Made by a program: the position numbers and the translations under genes. Below are positions 10,744-20,856 of a stretch of DNA of 64,000 nucleotides, one piece after another (within the stretch, counting starts at the first letter, position 1; every line of letters begins with the position of its first letter). This DNA is from Diphasiastrum complanatum (lineage: Eukaryota > Streptophyta > Lycopodiopsida > Lycopodiales > Lycopodiaceae), in NCBI GenBank assembly GCA_029204225.1, contig CM055098.1, positions 884,501 to 948,500 of the forward strand. The letters are read 5' to 3'. Below the pieces are notes generated by a model that was given only the letters and a program-made list of their open reading frames with translations, was not told the DNA's origin and did no database searches.

Positions 10744-12518
10744 TTACAAGCTGGCGCAAAGGTCTCCTCATAGTCGATGCCTTTATTTTGTGCGTACCCT
10801 TTGATCACCAATTTTGCTTTGTGCTTTGCTATACTTCCATCTGCATGGTACTTAGTCTTGTATACCCATTTGCAACCAATGGGTTTCTTGCCAACTAGTG
10901 GTTCTACTAAGTCCCATGTGCTATGCTTAGCAATTGACTCCATCTCCTCTCCCATGGCCTTGACCCAAATGTCATCATCCTTCGCTTCACCATAAGTCGA
11001 AGGTTCTTTTCTTTGAATAATGCTAGATAAGAGAGCATAATTTGCTTCATACCTTAAAGGTAGTATCTTCTCTCTTGTTGATCTTCGTAGCTCTCCCTGG
11101 TTAGATGATCCTGGAAAGTCATCTATGTCGCGGCTCTCCATCAATCTCTCAAACCACTTAGGGAGCTTTCTGTCAGGTGATCGGCTTCCTGGTGAAAATG
11201 TATCCCACGGTACATCCTTCTCCTTGCGTTTGTCACCTGCAACTTCAATCCTTCTTGCACCAAAAGGTTTGTCCCTACCTCTCCAACCTATTTCTTGAGG
11301 TTGAGTAGTAGTATCTTGAGATGTATCCTCATGTTCATCACTCGGAAGGTCAATGAATGGATCATCATCAGGTGGTATCCTCACTATACCATCTTTTCCA
11401 CTGGATGTATCTATCTTCTCAGCATCCTCGTCTTCATACATATTGGATTCATCAAAGATAACATCACGACTTACATGGATTTTGTTTTCCACTGGATCAA
11501 AACATCTATAGCCCTTCACACGATCATCATATCCTAGGAATATGCACTTGATAGCTTTTACATCAAGTCTATGTCTCTCTTCCTTAGGAACATGTACAAA
11601 GGTTTTACATCCAAAGATTCGCAAGTGGTTCACCTTTGGCTTCTTTTTCGTGAATGCTTCCTCAGGTGTTATCTTTGGTATGGCAATGGTAGGACTTCTT
11701 TTTTGAAGATAGACTGCCATGCTACATGCTTCTGACCAAAAATCTTTCGGTAGTTTCATCTCAGCTAGCATAGATCTGGCACTTTCCACAATCGTACGAT
11801 TTTTGCGCTCAACTACACCATTGAGAGCAGGAGTATGAGCTTGCGTAAATTGTCTTTTAATCCCACATTGATCACAAAGATCATTGAAGTCATTAGACTT
11901 ATACTCACCTCCACTATCTGATCTTAGGACTTTGATCTTCCTACCTGTCTGATTTTCAACCAATGTTTTGAAGCTCTTGAAGTTATCAAATGCATCTGAT
12001 TTCTTCTTCAAGAAGTAGATCCACGTCTTACATGACATATCATCAATAAAGGTCATGAAATAGAAGGCTTTACCTAAGGACATGGTCCTCATAGGCCCGC
12101 ATAAATCTGTGTGGATTAGATTCAAGATGTTCTTTGCTCTTGCAAAACCCTCTTTATTGAACTTCTCTCGATGCTGCTTCCCATATACACAAGATTCGCA
12201 CATCGATTTCAAGTGATCATCTATGGTGGGCAATCTTATTATCATCTCCAATTTTCTCATCAAACTGAGGCTTCCCAAGTTCAAGTGACCAAGCCTCTTA
12301 TGCCACAACTCAGTTTGTGAAGGAATGGACGATACAAGTCCATGTTGCCCCTTGATTGTAGCATTCAACCTGTACAATTTTGTATTGGGCTCTCTTATTC
12401 CATCTGCAATAACTTTGAACTTTTGGTTTGCATCCTTCACAAAGCAACGATCATGGGCAAATTCTACTTTCAACTTTTGATCAGTAATGACTCCAACAAA
12501 AAGTAGATTTTTCTTCAA
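10674..12518 (-). CDS. Copia element 1 integrase and RT start
   Basis: A 614-codon frame. It opens right after a stop that separates it from protease. LWHKRLGHLNLGSL with CESCVYGKQH is the zinc-binding GAG-pre-integrase segment. The integrase core follows with the triad regions HTDLCGPM, SDSGGEY and TPALNGVVERKN, then FGCKTFVHVP and FLGYDDRVKGY. An acidic linker leads to RT (DDIWVKAMGEEMESIAKHST, GCKWVYKTKYHADG, YEETFAP). It ends at a frameshift in RT. Integrase catalyses insertion of element cDNA in the nucleus. All three acidic integrase positions look present, so damage is limited to the two boundary lesions. Confidence 0.93.
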   Translation of the reverse strand: MKKNLLFVGVITDQKLKVEFAHDRCFVKDANQKFKVIADGIREPNTKLYRLNATIKGQHGLVSSIPSQTELWHKRLGHLNLGSLSLMRKLEMIIRLPTIDDHLKSMCESCVYGKQHREKFNKEGFARAKNILNLIHTDLCGPMRTMSLGKAFYFMTFIDDMSCKTWIYFLKKKSDAFDNFKSFKTLVENQTGRKIKVLRSDSGGEYKSNDFNDLCDQCGIKRQFTQAHTPALNGVVERKNRTIVESARSMLAEMKLPKDFWSEACSMAVYLQKRSPTIAIPKITPEEAFTKKKPKVNHLRIFGCKTFVHVPKEERHRLDVKAIKCIFLGYDDRVKGYRCFDPVENKIHVSRDVIFDESNMYEDEDAEKIDTSSGKDGIVRIPPDDDPFIDLPSDEHEDTSQDTTTQPQEIGWRGRDKPFGARRIEVAGDKRKEKDVPWDTFSPGSRSPDRKLPKWFERLMESRDIDDFPGSSNQGELRRSTREKILPLRYEANYALLSSIIQRKEPSTYGEAKDDDIWVKAMGEEMESIAKHSTWDLVEPLVGKKPIGCKWVYKTKYHADGSIAKHKAKLVIKGYAQNKGIDYEETFAPACKWNTLRLLISLASHLVGLCIRWM

Positions 12519-12527
12519 ACCTGGTAC

Positions 12528-13616
12528 TTAAAGTACCTCCCTGATCATCCTGCTTTTTCCATCAAGTAGTTGGATTAAAACGGTGCCTATCCCCTTGATC
12601 ATGCACACCTCACCATTTGCTTGTGAAACAAATGTTCCATTATCCAACACCTTCAAACTACTGAACCAATTCTTGTTACCTGTCACGTGTCTTGTGGCTC
12701 CTGAGTCAATATACCATGCTTGATCATCTTGATTACATGACAATGCAGATATGAAGATGCTAGAGTCTTCAATCTCACCCTCATCGACAAGGTTACCTAC
12801 TTGTTTTGGTTTTCCCTTGCCTTGTTCCGCCAGGAATTTGCGACATTCACTCTTCCAATGGCCCTTTTTACCACAATGGAAGCACTTGCCTTTCTTCTTA
12901 GTTTTACTGGAAGATCCCTCATCCTCCTGAGACTTGGCAAATTGCTGCTTAGACTTTTTCTTGCATTTGCCCTTGCCTTGTTTTTGGCGTGTCGCAAGTG
13001 CCTGATCGTCAGTATTTTGATGTCTAGCTTTCACCATTTCTCGTCGTTGCTCTTCCTGCATTAAGATTCCTGTGAGCTCGTCAAAGGTTGGAAATCTTTC
13101 TCTTGATACTATTCCGCTCATAAACATCTGATAGGATTCTGCAATGCTGCATAATGCATTGTGCACCAGCTCCACATCATGTATGCACTCACCAATAGAA
13201 TGCAGTTCATCTCTCATTGTCTTGATTCTGGTCATGTACGTCTGAATGTGCTCTCCTTGCTCCATGTGGGCACTATTCAGCTTTGACTTCAGAAACATGA
13301 TTCTTGATGGATTTGATGTCTCGAACTGCTCCTTTAGCACATCCCATGCCTGTCTGGGTGTAATAGCATCACAAATGTGGGTAATGATGTGATCCTTCAT
13401 TGACAAGTTAATGAAGGTCAAAGCTTTCTTCATCTTTTTGTCGAACACTTTGATGTCTGTTTCATTTGGCGGCCTTCTCTCATCACCTGTGATGACTTCC
13501 CACACGTCTTTCTCCATCAATATGTTTTTCATTTTGAATTTCCACACTGCATAGTTGGAAATCCCATCCAATTTGCTACTTTCACTCAAAATGGACTCTC
13601 CCATGTTTGCCATCAC
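12528..13616 (-). CDS. Copia element 1 Gag and protease
   Basis: A 362-codon frame. Residues 1-200 are a UBN2-type Gag: KLDGISNYAVWKFKMKN and AWDVLKEQFETSNPSR. A basic stretch precedes the single CCHC knuckle CFHCGKKGHWKSEC (about residue 244). The aspartic protease follows with WYIDSGATRHVTG near residue 303. The frame stops in the protease C-terminal strand (stop codon at 12528..12530), where related proteins keep a Tyr codon, and the same frame resumes at once. Gag forms the virus-like particle and the protease matures the polyprotein. Two ATGs at the start are adjacent; the first is taken. Confidence 0.93.
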   Translation of the reverse strand: MMANMGESILSESSKLDGISNYAVWKFKMKNILMEKDVWEVITGDERRPPNETDIKVFDKKMKKALTFINLSMKDHIITHICDAITPRQAWDVLKEQFETSNPSRIMFLKSKLNSAHMEQGEHIQTYMTRIKTMRDELHSIGECIHDVELVHNALCSIAESYQMFMSGIVSRERFPTFDELTGILMQEEQRREMVKARHQNTDDQALATRQKQGKGKCKKKSKQQFAKSQEDEGSSSKTKKKGKCFHCGKKGHWKSECRKFLAEQGKGKPKQVGNLVDEGEIEDSSIFISALSCNQDDQAWYIDSGATRHVTGNKNWFSSLKVLDNGTFVSQANGEVCMIKGIGTVLIQLLDGKSRMIREVL

Positions 13617-14913
13617 AAAACTACTTGAAACTTCTGCCTTAGGCTAAGAACAGTATGTCGAGGCCAACAGTGATGTCAGAAGTTGAAAATAATGATCTGC
13701 ACTTTTTTTCTTACTAGGCCACTCGTCGCTTTTCCACCAATTTGAAAGCCAAATCAACGTCGCCTTCCGAAATGCACTCAGTCGTCAACTCCCAACAACA
13801 TGCCCAGTGGAATGGTGAAATCACTTTTGGCATACTTTGAACACGTTCTCCACTGCAATCACTCTATTCTGCTGTACCGTACTTGCAGGTACAGTCCGGG
13901 TGCCCTTCATTTGGAGGTTATAGCCTTTCGTTTGGGTCAAAACGGGCAAAGGACCCAAAAATAGGGACTTTTCTAGTTTTTGAATTGTTTCTTCACAATG
14001 AAGAAACTTCACTCTTCACTTGTGAAGGGACCCAACTCAACTTTCAGTATGAAAATTTTTAATGAAGTTGAAGGCTAGAATGCACTTCACTTCTTCAGGG
14101 CCCTGTTCAAATCTCATCCAATGCCTGAACCAAATCTTGTGGTCCAAATTTCTTTCCCATCACAGGTTCTGGACCGTCGATTCATTTGACACCTCATCCA
14201 AAGGTCCTAACTACATCTAGGAATTGAAGCATGCTCCTACAGTCGCTATGGTCTTCAAGACACTATGTTGACTATTGCGTTGGGTGCGCGAATAGCCCGC
14301 GACCTCCCTGCCTGTGGCCGCGCCTCCCTTCTCTGAAAAATGTCAGATCAAACTCTCTTGTAGATCATTTTGAGCACGATCTGAGGCCTGGAGCAGGATT
14401 GCCCTACTGAATCCAAGACTGTAGAGTGTTCAGTCAGGAAATTCCGTGGAGAAACGGTGATTTTAGCTCAACTTGACAAAGTGGCTTTTTTCACTTTTTT
14501 TACCGCAAATCTGCTAGGTTAACTATCTGGAGACAAATCTCTGACATAAACCTCAGAATCTCTCCATGGCTAGTTGACAATGTGATTAGATTCATTCCTG
14601 TCCTTACGGCATCCAAAACGGTGCGCAAACAACGAAGAAATCACCAGTTATGTATAAAAACCGTAACCCCAAGCCCGGTTTCAATTTTCATCTGGCTTCG
14701 AAATTGTCAATTTTTCACCAAATTTTTCCTTGTCTGATGCTATGCACAGGCTAATAATCCCTCTGCTGAGCTTAGCAAGCCTCTATAAATTAGACATCGT
14801 GCACCAGTGCTTCTCTTTCTGTCTTCAACCCGCCGTTAACCCCGAACTCTCAAAAGATAGTTCTCCCAAAGCTCTCTTCAATGACGACACTGTACTATGT
14901 ACACTCCCTGTAC
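13617..14913 (-). other. Long 5' leader of element 1
   Basis: About 1.3 kb between the primer-binding site and the gag ATG, long for a Copia element. No open frame of note. The distal half (from about 14262) is repeated at about 15468..16096 with moderate divergence and one indel of about 42 bp near 14783. Confidence 0.75.
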
Positions 14914-14926
14914 GGCTCTGATACCA
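14914..14926 (-). other. tRNA-iMet primer-binding site
   Basis: Plus-strand ggctctgatacca is the reverse complement of the TGGTATCAGAGCC site that pairs with the 3' end of plant initiator-methionine tRNA. It lies ten bases from the LTR end at 14937. Confidence 0.93.
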
Positions 14927-14936
14927 ACTTAGCATT

Positions 14937-15212
14937 TGCTTTGCACAGGAACACAGATCATGCTACACAGTAACACAGACAGAAAACACTCTCCATATCA
15001 AGCTCACATAGCAACTATATTTCTCAAAATGAAATTACACTGTACATATAGATGTTCACTCAGGAAACCCATGCATGACCCAGGTTGCCGTTGGCGGGAC
15101 GCACGTTCCGTCGACTTGCCTCGTGGCGAGGCCAACTGATCCTTATCCACTGATAGACCCACAATACAATAACATAGTGATTCTAACTTTAATTCTAACT
15201 CATTTTCCAACA
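14937..15212 (-). repeat. 5' LTR of element 1, shared
   Basis: 276 bp, TG to CA. Nearly identical to 16103..16378. On its far side (15213 onward) lies a polypurine tract and RNase H tail of a different Copia family, so this LTR also sits in the position of a 3' LTR for the next unit. Confidence 0.92.
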
Positions 15213-15467
15213 CTCCCTCTTGAATTAAAGATTCCTTCAGCCGACTTCCATCTTTGTCTTGTGTTTTTTGAATAGTTGTTTTGCAAGGGGCTTGGTCAGA
15301 ACATTTGTTGTCATTTATGTGGTCTTCACATACTCAATCTGAATTTCCTGTTTTTGCACAATATCTCTAATATGCTGGTATTTGAGTGGAATGTGCTTGG
15401 TCCTGGAATGGAAGACAGGGTCTTGGAATGTGCTTGGTCCTGGAATGGAAGACTGATCGGGTGAATA
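15213..15467 (-). pseudogene. Copia RNase H tail (duplicated piece)
   Basis: A polypurine tract (reverse complement of cactccctcttg) lies next to the LTR, followed in the minus sense by the last residues of a Copia pol (IRDIVQKQEIQIEYV-like, then a degraded TKPLAK segment). The same piece recurs at 16379..16560. It contains a small local repeat of gtgcttggtcctggaatgg at about 15386 and 15429. It joins leader sequence at about 15468. Confidence 0.75.
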
Positions 15468-16102
15468 GTACACTAAGTTATCTATTGCATTGGGCGCGCG
15501 AACAGCCCGCGACCACCCTGTCTGAAGCCGCGCCTCTCTTCTTTGAAAAATATCAGATTAAACTCTCCTGTGGATCGTTTTGAGCATGATTTGAGGCCTG
15601 GAGCAGGGTTGACCTACTGAATCCATGACTGCAGAGTGTTCAGTCAGGAAATTCCATGGAGAAATGGTGATTTTAGCTCAACTTGACAAAGTGGCTTTTT
15701 TCACCTTTTTATCGCAAATCTGGTAGGTTAACTGTCTGGAGACAAATATCTGACATAAACCTCATAATCTCTCCATGGCTGGTTGACAATGTGATTAGCT
15801 TCCTTCCTGTCCTTACGGCATCCAAAACGGTGCGCAAACAATGAAGAAATCACCAGTTATGTATAAAAACCGTAACCCCAAGCCCGGTTTCAATTTTCAG
15901 TTGGCTTCGAAATTGTCAATTTTTCACCAAAATTTTCCTTGTCTGATGCTATGCACAGGCTAATAATCCCTCTGCTGAGCTTAGCAAGCTTCAACCCGCC
16001 GTTAACCCCGACCTCTCAAAAGACAGTTCTCCCGAAGCTCTCTTCAACGGCGACACTGTACTGTGTACACTCCCTGTACGGCTCTAATACCAACTTAGCA
16101 TT
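15468..16102 (-). repeat. Duplicate leader with degenerate primer site
   Basis: Second copy of the distal part of the element 1 leader (14262..14936). The primer-binding site at 16080..16092 reads ggctctaatacca, one base off the site at 14914. Together with the LTR and RNase H tail it forms a roughly 1.2-kb unit present twice in tandem. Confidence 0.85.
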
Positions 16103-16378
16103 TGCTTTGCACAGGAACACAAATCATGCTACACAGTAACACAGACAGAAAACACTCTACATAGCAAGCTCACATAGCAACTATATTTCTCAAAATGAAA
16201 TTACACTGTACATATAGATGTTCACTCAGGCAACCCATGCATGACCCAGGTTGCTGTTGGCGGGACGCGTGTCCCGTCGACTTGCCTCGTGGCGAGGCCA
16301 ACTGATTTTTATCCACTGATAGACCCACAGTACAATAACACAGTGATTCTAACTTTAATTCTAACTCATTTTCCAACA
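16103..16378 (-). repeat. Third LTR of the array
   Basis: 276 bp from TG to CA, a few differences from 14937..15212. It is followed at 16379 by a polypurine tract and then the pol of another Copia family, making it the 3' LTR of that element. Confidence 0.9.
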
Positions 16379-17282
16379 CTCCCTCTTGAATTGAAGATTC
16401 CTTCAGCCGACTTCCATCTTTGTCTTGTGTTTTTTGAATAGTTGTTTTGCAAGGGGCTTGGTCAGAACATCTGCTGTCATTTATGTGGTCTTCACATACT
16501 CAATCTGAATTTCCTGTTTCTGCACAATATCTCTAACATGATGGTATTTGAGTGGAGTGGAAGACAGGGTCTTGAGTCATGGAGATTGCGCTGGTATTAT
16601 CCACATACATGACAGTAGGTTCTGCTCATTGCTCTCCTAGCTCATTCAACAGTTGTCTCAGCCACACGATCTCGTTTGCATTCTTTGAAACAGCTACATA
16701 TTTTGCTTTGCAAGAGGATTGTGTGACAAGAGTCTACTTTTTGCAAATCCAGCTTACTGGCCCTCCACATATCATGAAACATCCGCTAGTGATAGATTTG
16801 TTGTCATCCTTTGAGCTTGCCCAACTGGCGTCCCTATATGCCTTCAAAGTCGATTCATCTAACTTGGAATAGACAATGCCAAAATCCATGGTCTGCTTGA
16901 GACATCTTAAGATTCTCTTAGCTAGTTCCCAATGGTACTTTCCTGGATTGTTAGAAAATTGTGCTAAAGCATAAACAAGAAAGGCCAAATCTGGTCGAGT
17001 GCATGTAGTCAGGTACATTAGAGCTCCGATCAAATTTTGAAAAGGTATATTATTCATTTCGAATTCTTCCTGCTCAGTCCTTGGACAGTCTTCTTTAGAA
17101 AGTTTTACTCCAAGTGCCATAGGAGTTTCCTTTCCTCTGCATTGAACCAACATTGCATAGTCTGCTAGAATTTTACAGGCATAACTATCCTAAGAAAGTT
17201 TTATAATTCTTTTTGTTTTATTCCTAGCGATTTCTATTCCTAGGAATTTCTTAGCCTCACCAAGGTCTGTTATTTCGAACTC
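16379..17282 (-). pseudogene. Copia element 3 RNase H
   Basis: Minus-strand remains of RNase H and the RT thumb: LIGALMYLTTCTRPDLAFLV, AKRILRCLKQTMDFGIVYSK, YRDASWASSKDDNKSITSGC and GGPVSWICKK in the frame 17153..16734, then EAEYV-like and KHIEI-like pieces down to 16390 with stops. The family is clearly different from element 1, yet it abuts the same LTR type. Dead copy. Confidence 0.85.
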
Positions 17283-17930
17283 TCATCCTATAAGATCCTC
17301 GGTTTCTTTTATCATCTCTAAGTCATCACCAAACATTAGAGTGTCATCAACAAATACAGCTAAGATTAAAAAACTGTTAACTTCAATCTTAATAAAGACA
17401 TCATTGTCTGAAACTAATCTTCTAAAACCAATAGACATTAAAAATTCAGACATTCTCTTATGCCAAGCTCTTGCGGCTTGCTTTAACCCATAAATGCACT
17501 TCTTCAGTTTACAGCACAGATTAGGAAATTCTTGGTTGTGGAAGCCTTCTGGCTGTCTCATGTAAATTTCTTCATCGAGAAATCCATGAAGGAATGCAGT
17601 CTTGGTATCAATATGATGGACAAATAAGGAATGTGAAACAACTAAAACAAATAGGAGGCGAATGGTAGACTGTTTTACCATAGAGGAAAATGTCTCTTGG
17701 TAGTCTATTCCATATTTTTTGAGAATACCCCTTGGCTACCAATCTGGCCTTGTATCGCTCAACACTCCCATCTGGTTTCAACTTTTTTTTGTAGACCCAT
17801 GTGCAGTCCACAATTTTTCTTCCTTCTGGTGGTTGCTCCAGTGTCCACGCTTCATTTTTATGCATTGAGTCGATTTCTTCTTGCATTGCCTTCCTCCATT
17901 CTTCTGATTCCTAACGTGTAATTGCTTTTG
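17283..17930 (-). pseudogene. Copia element 3 reverse transcriptase
   Basis: Two overlapping frames: MQEEIDSMHKNEAWTLEQPP, CTWVYKKKLKPDGSVERYKA and LVAKGYSQ (17886..17608), then HHIDTKTAFLHGFLDEEIYM, KKCIYGLKQAARAWHKRMSE and the catalytic AVFVDDTLMFGDD (17681..17283). The usual Tyr of YVDD is Phe. One frameshift near 17640-17680 separates the halves, and more stops follow toward RNase H. The linker to integrase continues to about 18279. Confidence 0.88.
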
Positions 17931-18279
17931 AGTAAGGTTCGAGTTCCATTGTCATCAGACATCGATTCTCATCGTAGCTATTTGCTGCAACTTTCTCAAT
18001 AGCCTTCTGTCAGAGCGTCTTAGCTCAACTAGATTCTTTGGTTGTTCAAATTGTACTGGTTGTTGTGGGGACTGCAGCTCATGTCGCCCAATCTCTTGTT
18101 GATCCTTTTGACCACGCGGATCTACAGAAGCTTGCTCTCCCTCTTCAGTCCAGTCAGAGATCTAAGGAGTCAGATCAAAGAATTGATAACCAGTTTGGTC
18201 TACATTTTCCTGGAATGTTTGCTAATCAAACTTGACATTTTTGCTTACTTGCACCTTATTGGTGATAAATTTTACAATT

Positions 18280-19123
18280 TTTAGGACAATAATGATTGTA
18301 CTTTACAATCATAGAGAGTTATTGGTTGCTTAATCAATGAATCTATCAAGTTCTACACATTAGATCTTGATCTAGATTCACTACACTTGGATTTAAGCAA
18401 GAACAATGGATCAACACATCATTTTTTAGTGAAGGAGGCTTCACACGTGTGGAGTATTGTCCACAGTATGGCCTACACCTGAAACAACAAGTACAATGAT
18501 ACTAGATAGCAATCATACATAAAAATCACAAGACAAATGACTAGAAACCTCACAAAAGTGTAGAGTGCAAAAGTCTCATCAATCTTCTTAGCAAAATGAT
18601 GATCCTTTTATGGATCAAGTACATCCATGAGTCTGGTACAGTCCAGCAGGTCTTCACACGTGTGAAGAGTGCCATATCACTCAGATCTATCCATTTGATC
18701 CATCCTTGATCCTTATCCAATAGTTGACCTTCTAGAATATGGCTAAAATCCAAAAAAGCTAGTCTCCTAAAATATAGGAATATTCTCTACAAAATAGGAT
18801 CTAAGGAAAATGGTCAACTCTTATCTTCTAGTACTCTATACACACGTGTGAACATCCACTTGTCATGTGGGAGAATTTACTCATGCACATGCAAGGAAAA
18901 GCTAATTTGTAGGTGACTAGTCAACTTGACTAAAAATTAGCCATATCATGTTCACACTAACTAGAATGATAAAAAATCAATTTAGATATATACAAACATG
19001 AAAAGTACATCCTTTCACACGTGAGAACAGACTCCACACGTGTGAAATCAGATCATCAACATCTTCTAATGTTTGATCAATATTTACATGAACCAATGTC
19101 AAGTGAGAACTGACAATTTTCAA
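18280..19123. mobile_element. 844-bp insert, probable solo LTR
   Basis: Interrupts the Copia element 3 linker. The 5-base caatt at 18275..18279 recurs at 19124..19128, a convincing target-site duplication; pol sequence continues on both sides (YDPETN on one, then VSKNVKFD). The insert has no coding region, contains four perfect CACACGTGTG palindromes and one near copy, and one end reads TTGAAAATTGTC in the minus sense. Size and target duplication fit a solo LTR of a family related to the LTR ending at 20843. The usual terminal TG/CA is not clean, so the class is inferred. Confidence 0.6.
18442..19044. promoter_or_regulatory. Cluster of CACACGTGTG palindromes
   Basis: Perfect copies at 18442..18451, 18653..18666 (with TT/AA extension), 18841..18850 and 19035..19044; a one-mismatch copy at 19014..19027. 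All have the CACGTG core. Regular presence inside one insert suggests a functional LTR promoter/enhancer element, by inference. Confidence 0.5.
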
Positions 19124-20110
19124 CAATTGGTTTCTGGATCATACAACCTGTAGCCAGGTGAATTGATTGCATATCCCATGAATATCATGGGTCTTGATTT
19201 TTCATCAAGCTTGGACCTCTTTTCCTAAGGCACATGCATGTATGCCCTGCAACCAAACACTCTGATATGCGACAGGTTGGGTTTGTCACCAGTCCATGCT
19301 TCATAGGGTGTGGCATCGCTTACAAAAGCTATCATGCTTCTATTCAGTAGATAGATGGTTGTTAGTATAGCTTTTGTCCAAACTTTCTTTGATAGCTTTG
19401 CATGTGCCATCATGCACCTTGTTGTTTCCATCAAGGTCCGATTCTTTCTTTCTGCTATCCCGTTGTGTTGTGGTGTGTAAGGCACAGTATATTGTCTTTC
19501 AGTTCCTTCATGTTGGCAGAAGTTCTTGAATTCTGTATTGGTGTATTCTCCACCATTATCAGATCTCAGAACTTTAATTTTTTTTCTTGTTTGTGTTTCA
19601 GCTAAACTTTTGAACTATCTAAAAAGTGTAAACACATCAAACTTTTTCTTCAAGAAGTAGACAAATGTCATGTGTGTGTAATCATCAATAAATGTAACAA
19701 AGTACTGTGATCCAGATATAGATGGAACCTTCATAGGCCCACATAGATCGCTATGTATCAGCCCAAGAACCTCCTTCGCTTGTACTCCTTCAAATTTAAA
19801 TGGTTCACAGTGTTGCTTGCCCTTCAAACATGATTCACACAGACTGATTTTTCTGTCAGTCACGTCCATGCCTTCTGCCAACTGTAGAGTGTGCTGATGC
19901 TACAATGACACATCCTCTTGGGCCATAGTTCATTCTTGTTTTCTTCATCTGAAGTAACAAGAACCTGATCAGTAGGATTTTGGACACTTGTTCAATACAA
20001 GTTGCCCTTTCTTTCAACTGTCATTAGGCTCCCGTTGGTATCACATGTTGAAATTGAAACATAATCCATCTTGACTTTAGGCTTGCTACAAACATTGTAC
20101 CATGCAAGTA
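19124..20110 (-). pseudogene. Copia element 3 integrase
   Basis: GAG-pre-integrase zinc segment CESCLKGKQHCEPF, IHSDLCGPMKVPSISGSQYF and TFIDDYTHMTFVYFLKKKF (19881..19615), then RSDNGGEY-like sequence, PYTPQHNGIAERKN with the catalytic Glu, and FGCRAYMHVP (19485..19225), ending at GYAINSPGYRLYDPETN where the insert begins. Stops separate the pieces. From 19881 to about 20110 there is protease/GAG-pre sequence with stops (LWPKR in place of LWHxR). Gag is absent, cut by the next element. Confidence 0.88.
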
Positions 20111-20169
20111 TGTTGTTCCATAAATGCAAATGCCAAGTTTGGCCTAGATAGAACTCGAGCTATATGGAT

Positions 20170-20843
20170 TTGTCATATCTAGTTTGATCATTACAACTTG
20201 CATATAGATTGTAGACTTAGAAATAGCAAAAATATGCTTGTAGAAACTCGTGGCATTTCACATGCATTAATTGTAAGTGATCCATAGTGACATGAAAGGC
20301 ATGCACAAAGTGAAATGGACACATGCATGATGATTTGTGCAATTTTAGTTAGAACTAGGACACTTGGTAAAAGTAGGTAGAGATACATGCATGAGATGTG
20401 ACAAATGTCACATAGACTCTAGTTTTCACTTCAGATGTCATTGAAAGGTGGATGGATGTGGTTCTACCTCAAGCTACCTCAATCTCCATAAATATTTGAA
20501 GCTCTTCTCATATTTTTTTATGAAGAACCAAAGCTTTGTAGCTAGCTATCTCATGCCATTTTGGATCCACACCATTTTTGCTTGATATCTCTCTCTCTCT
20601 TTCTCTCTCTAACTCGTGTTGAGGCTAATTCTAAGACACTAATTTCTTGTACTTTTGCTCATTTATGATTCATTGCTATCATTCTCTGATGCTTAGCATG
20701 CTACATTGTGGTTAAGCCATAACTTCTGTACTAGATCTTGCTATTCAATCTAGAATCAGGTTATTGTGCTAATCATAAAGCTTAATTAGATCTATTATAC
20801 TTGTGGATCATCCCCACATGTGTGAATTCTAAAAATTTTGTCA
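20170..20843 (+). repeat. 5' LTR of plus-strand Copia D
   Basis: Ends in TCA at 20843, immediately before a primer-binding site. It includes a CT-rich stretch at about 20588..20612 and a CACATGTGTG palindrome variant near 20814, related to the motif in the 18280..19123 insert. The left boundary is approximate. No partner 3' LTR is visible downstream of the truncated element. Confidence 0.6.
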
Positions 20844-20856
20844 TGGTATCAGAGCC
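20844..20856 (+). other. tRNA-iMet primer-binding site of Copia D
   Basis: TGGTATCAGAGCC follows the LTR end directly, the standard plant Copia site complementary to the 3' end of initiator-Met tRNA. A roughly 750-bp leader without a clear gene runs to the gag ATG at 21607. Confidence 0.95.

Larger units (their letters stand above)
9153..15212 (-). mobile_element. Near-intact Ty1/Copia retrotransposon (element 1)
   Basis: About 6.06 kb in minus orientation. Order in the sense direction: 5' LTR (14937..15212), primer-binding site (14914..14926), a 1.3-kb leader, gag-protease (13616..12528), integrase to RT start (12518..10674), RT-RNase H (10743..9472), polypurine tract near 9420..9427, 3' LTR (9153..9419). 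The two LTRs are highly similar, so insertion was fairly recent. Only two lesions are evident in the protein-coding part: one nonsense codon between protease and GAG-pre-integrase, and one frameshift at the start of RT. The upstream LTR is shared with the adjoining array at 15213..16378. Confidence 0.9.
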
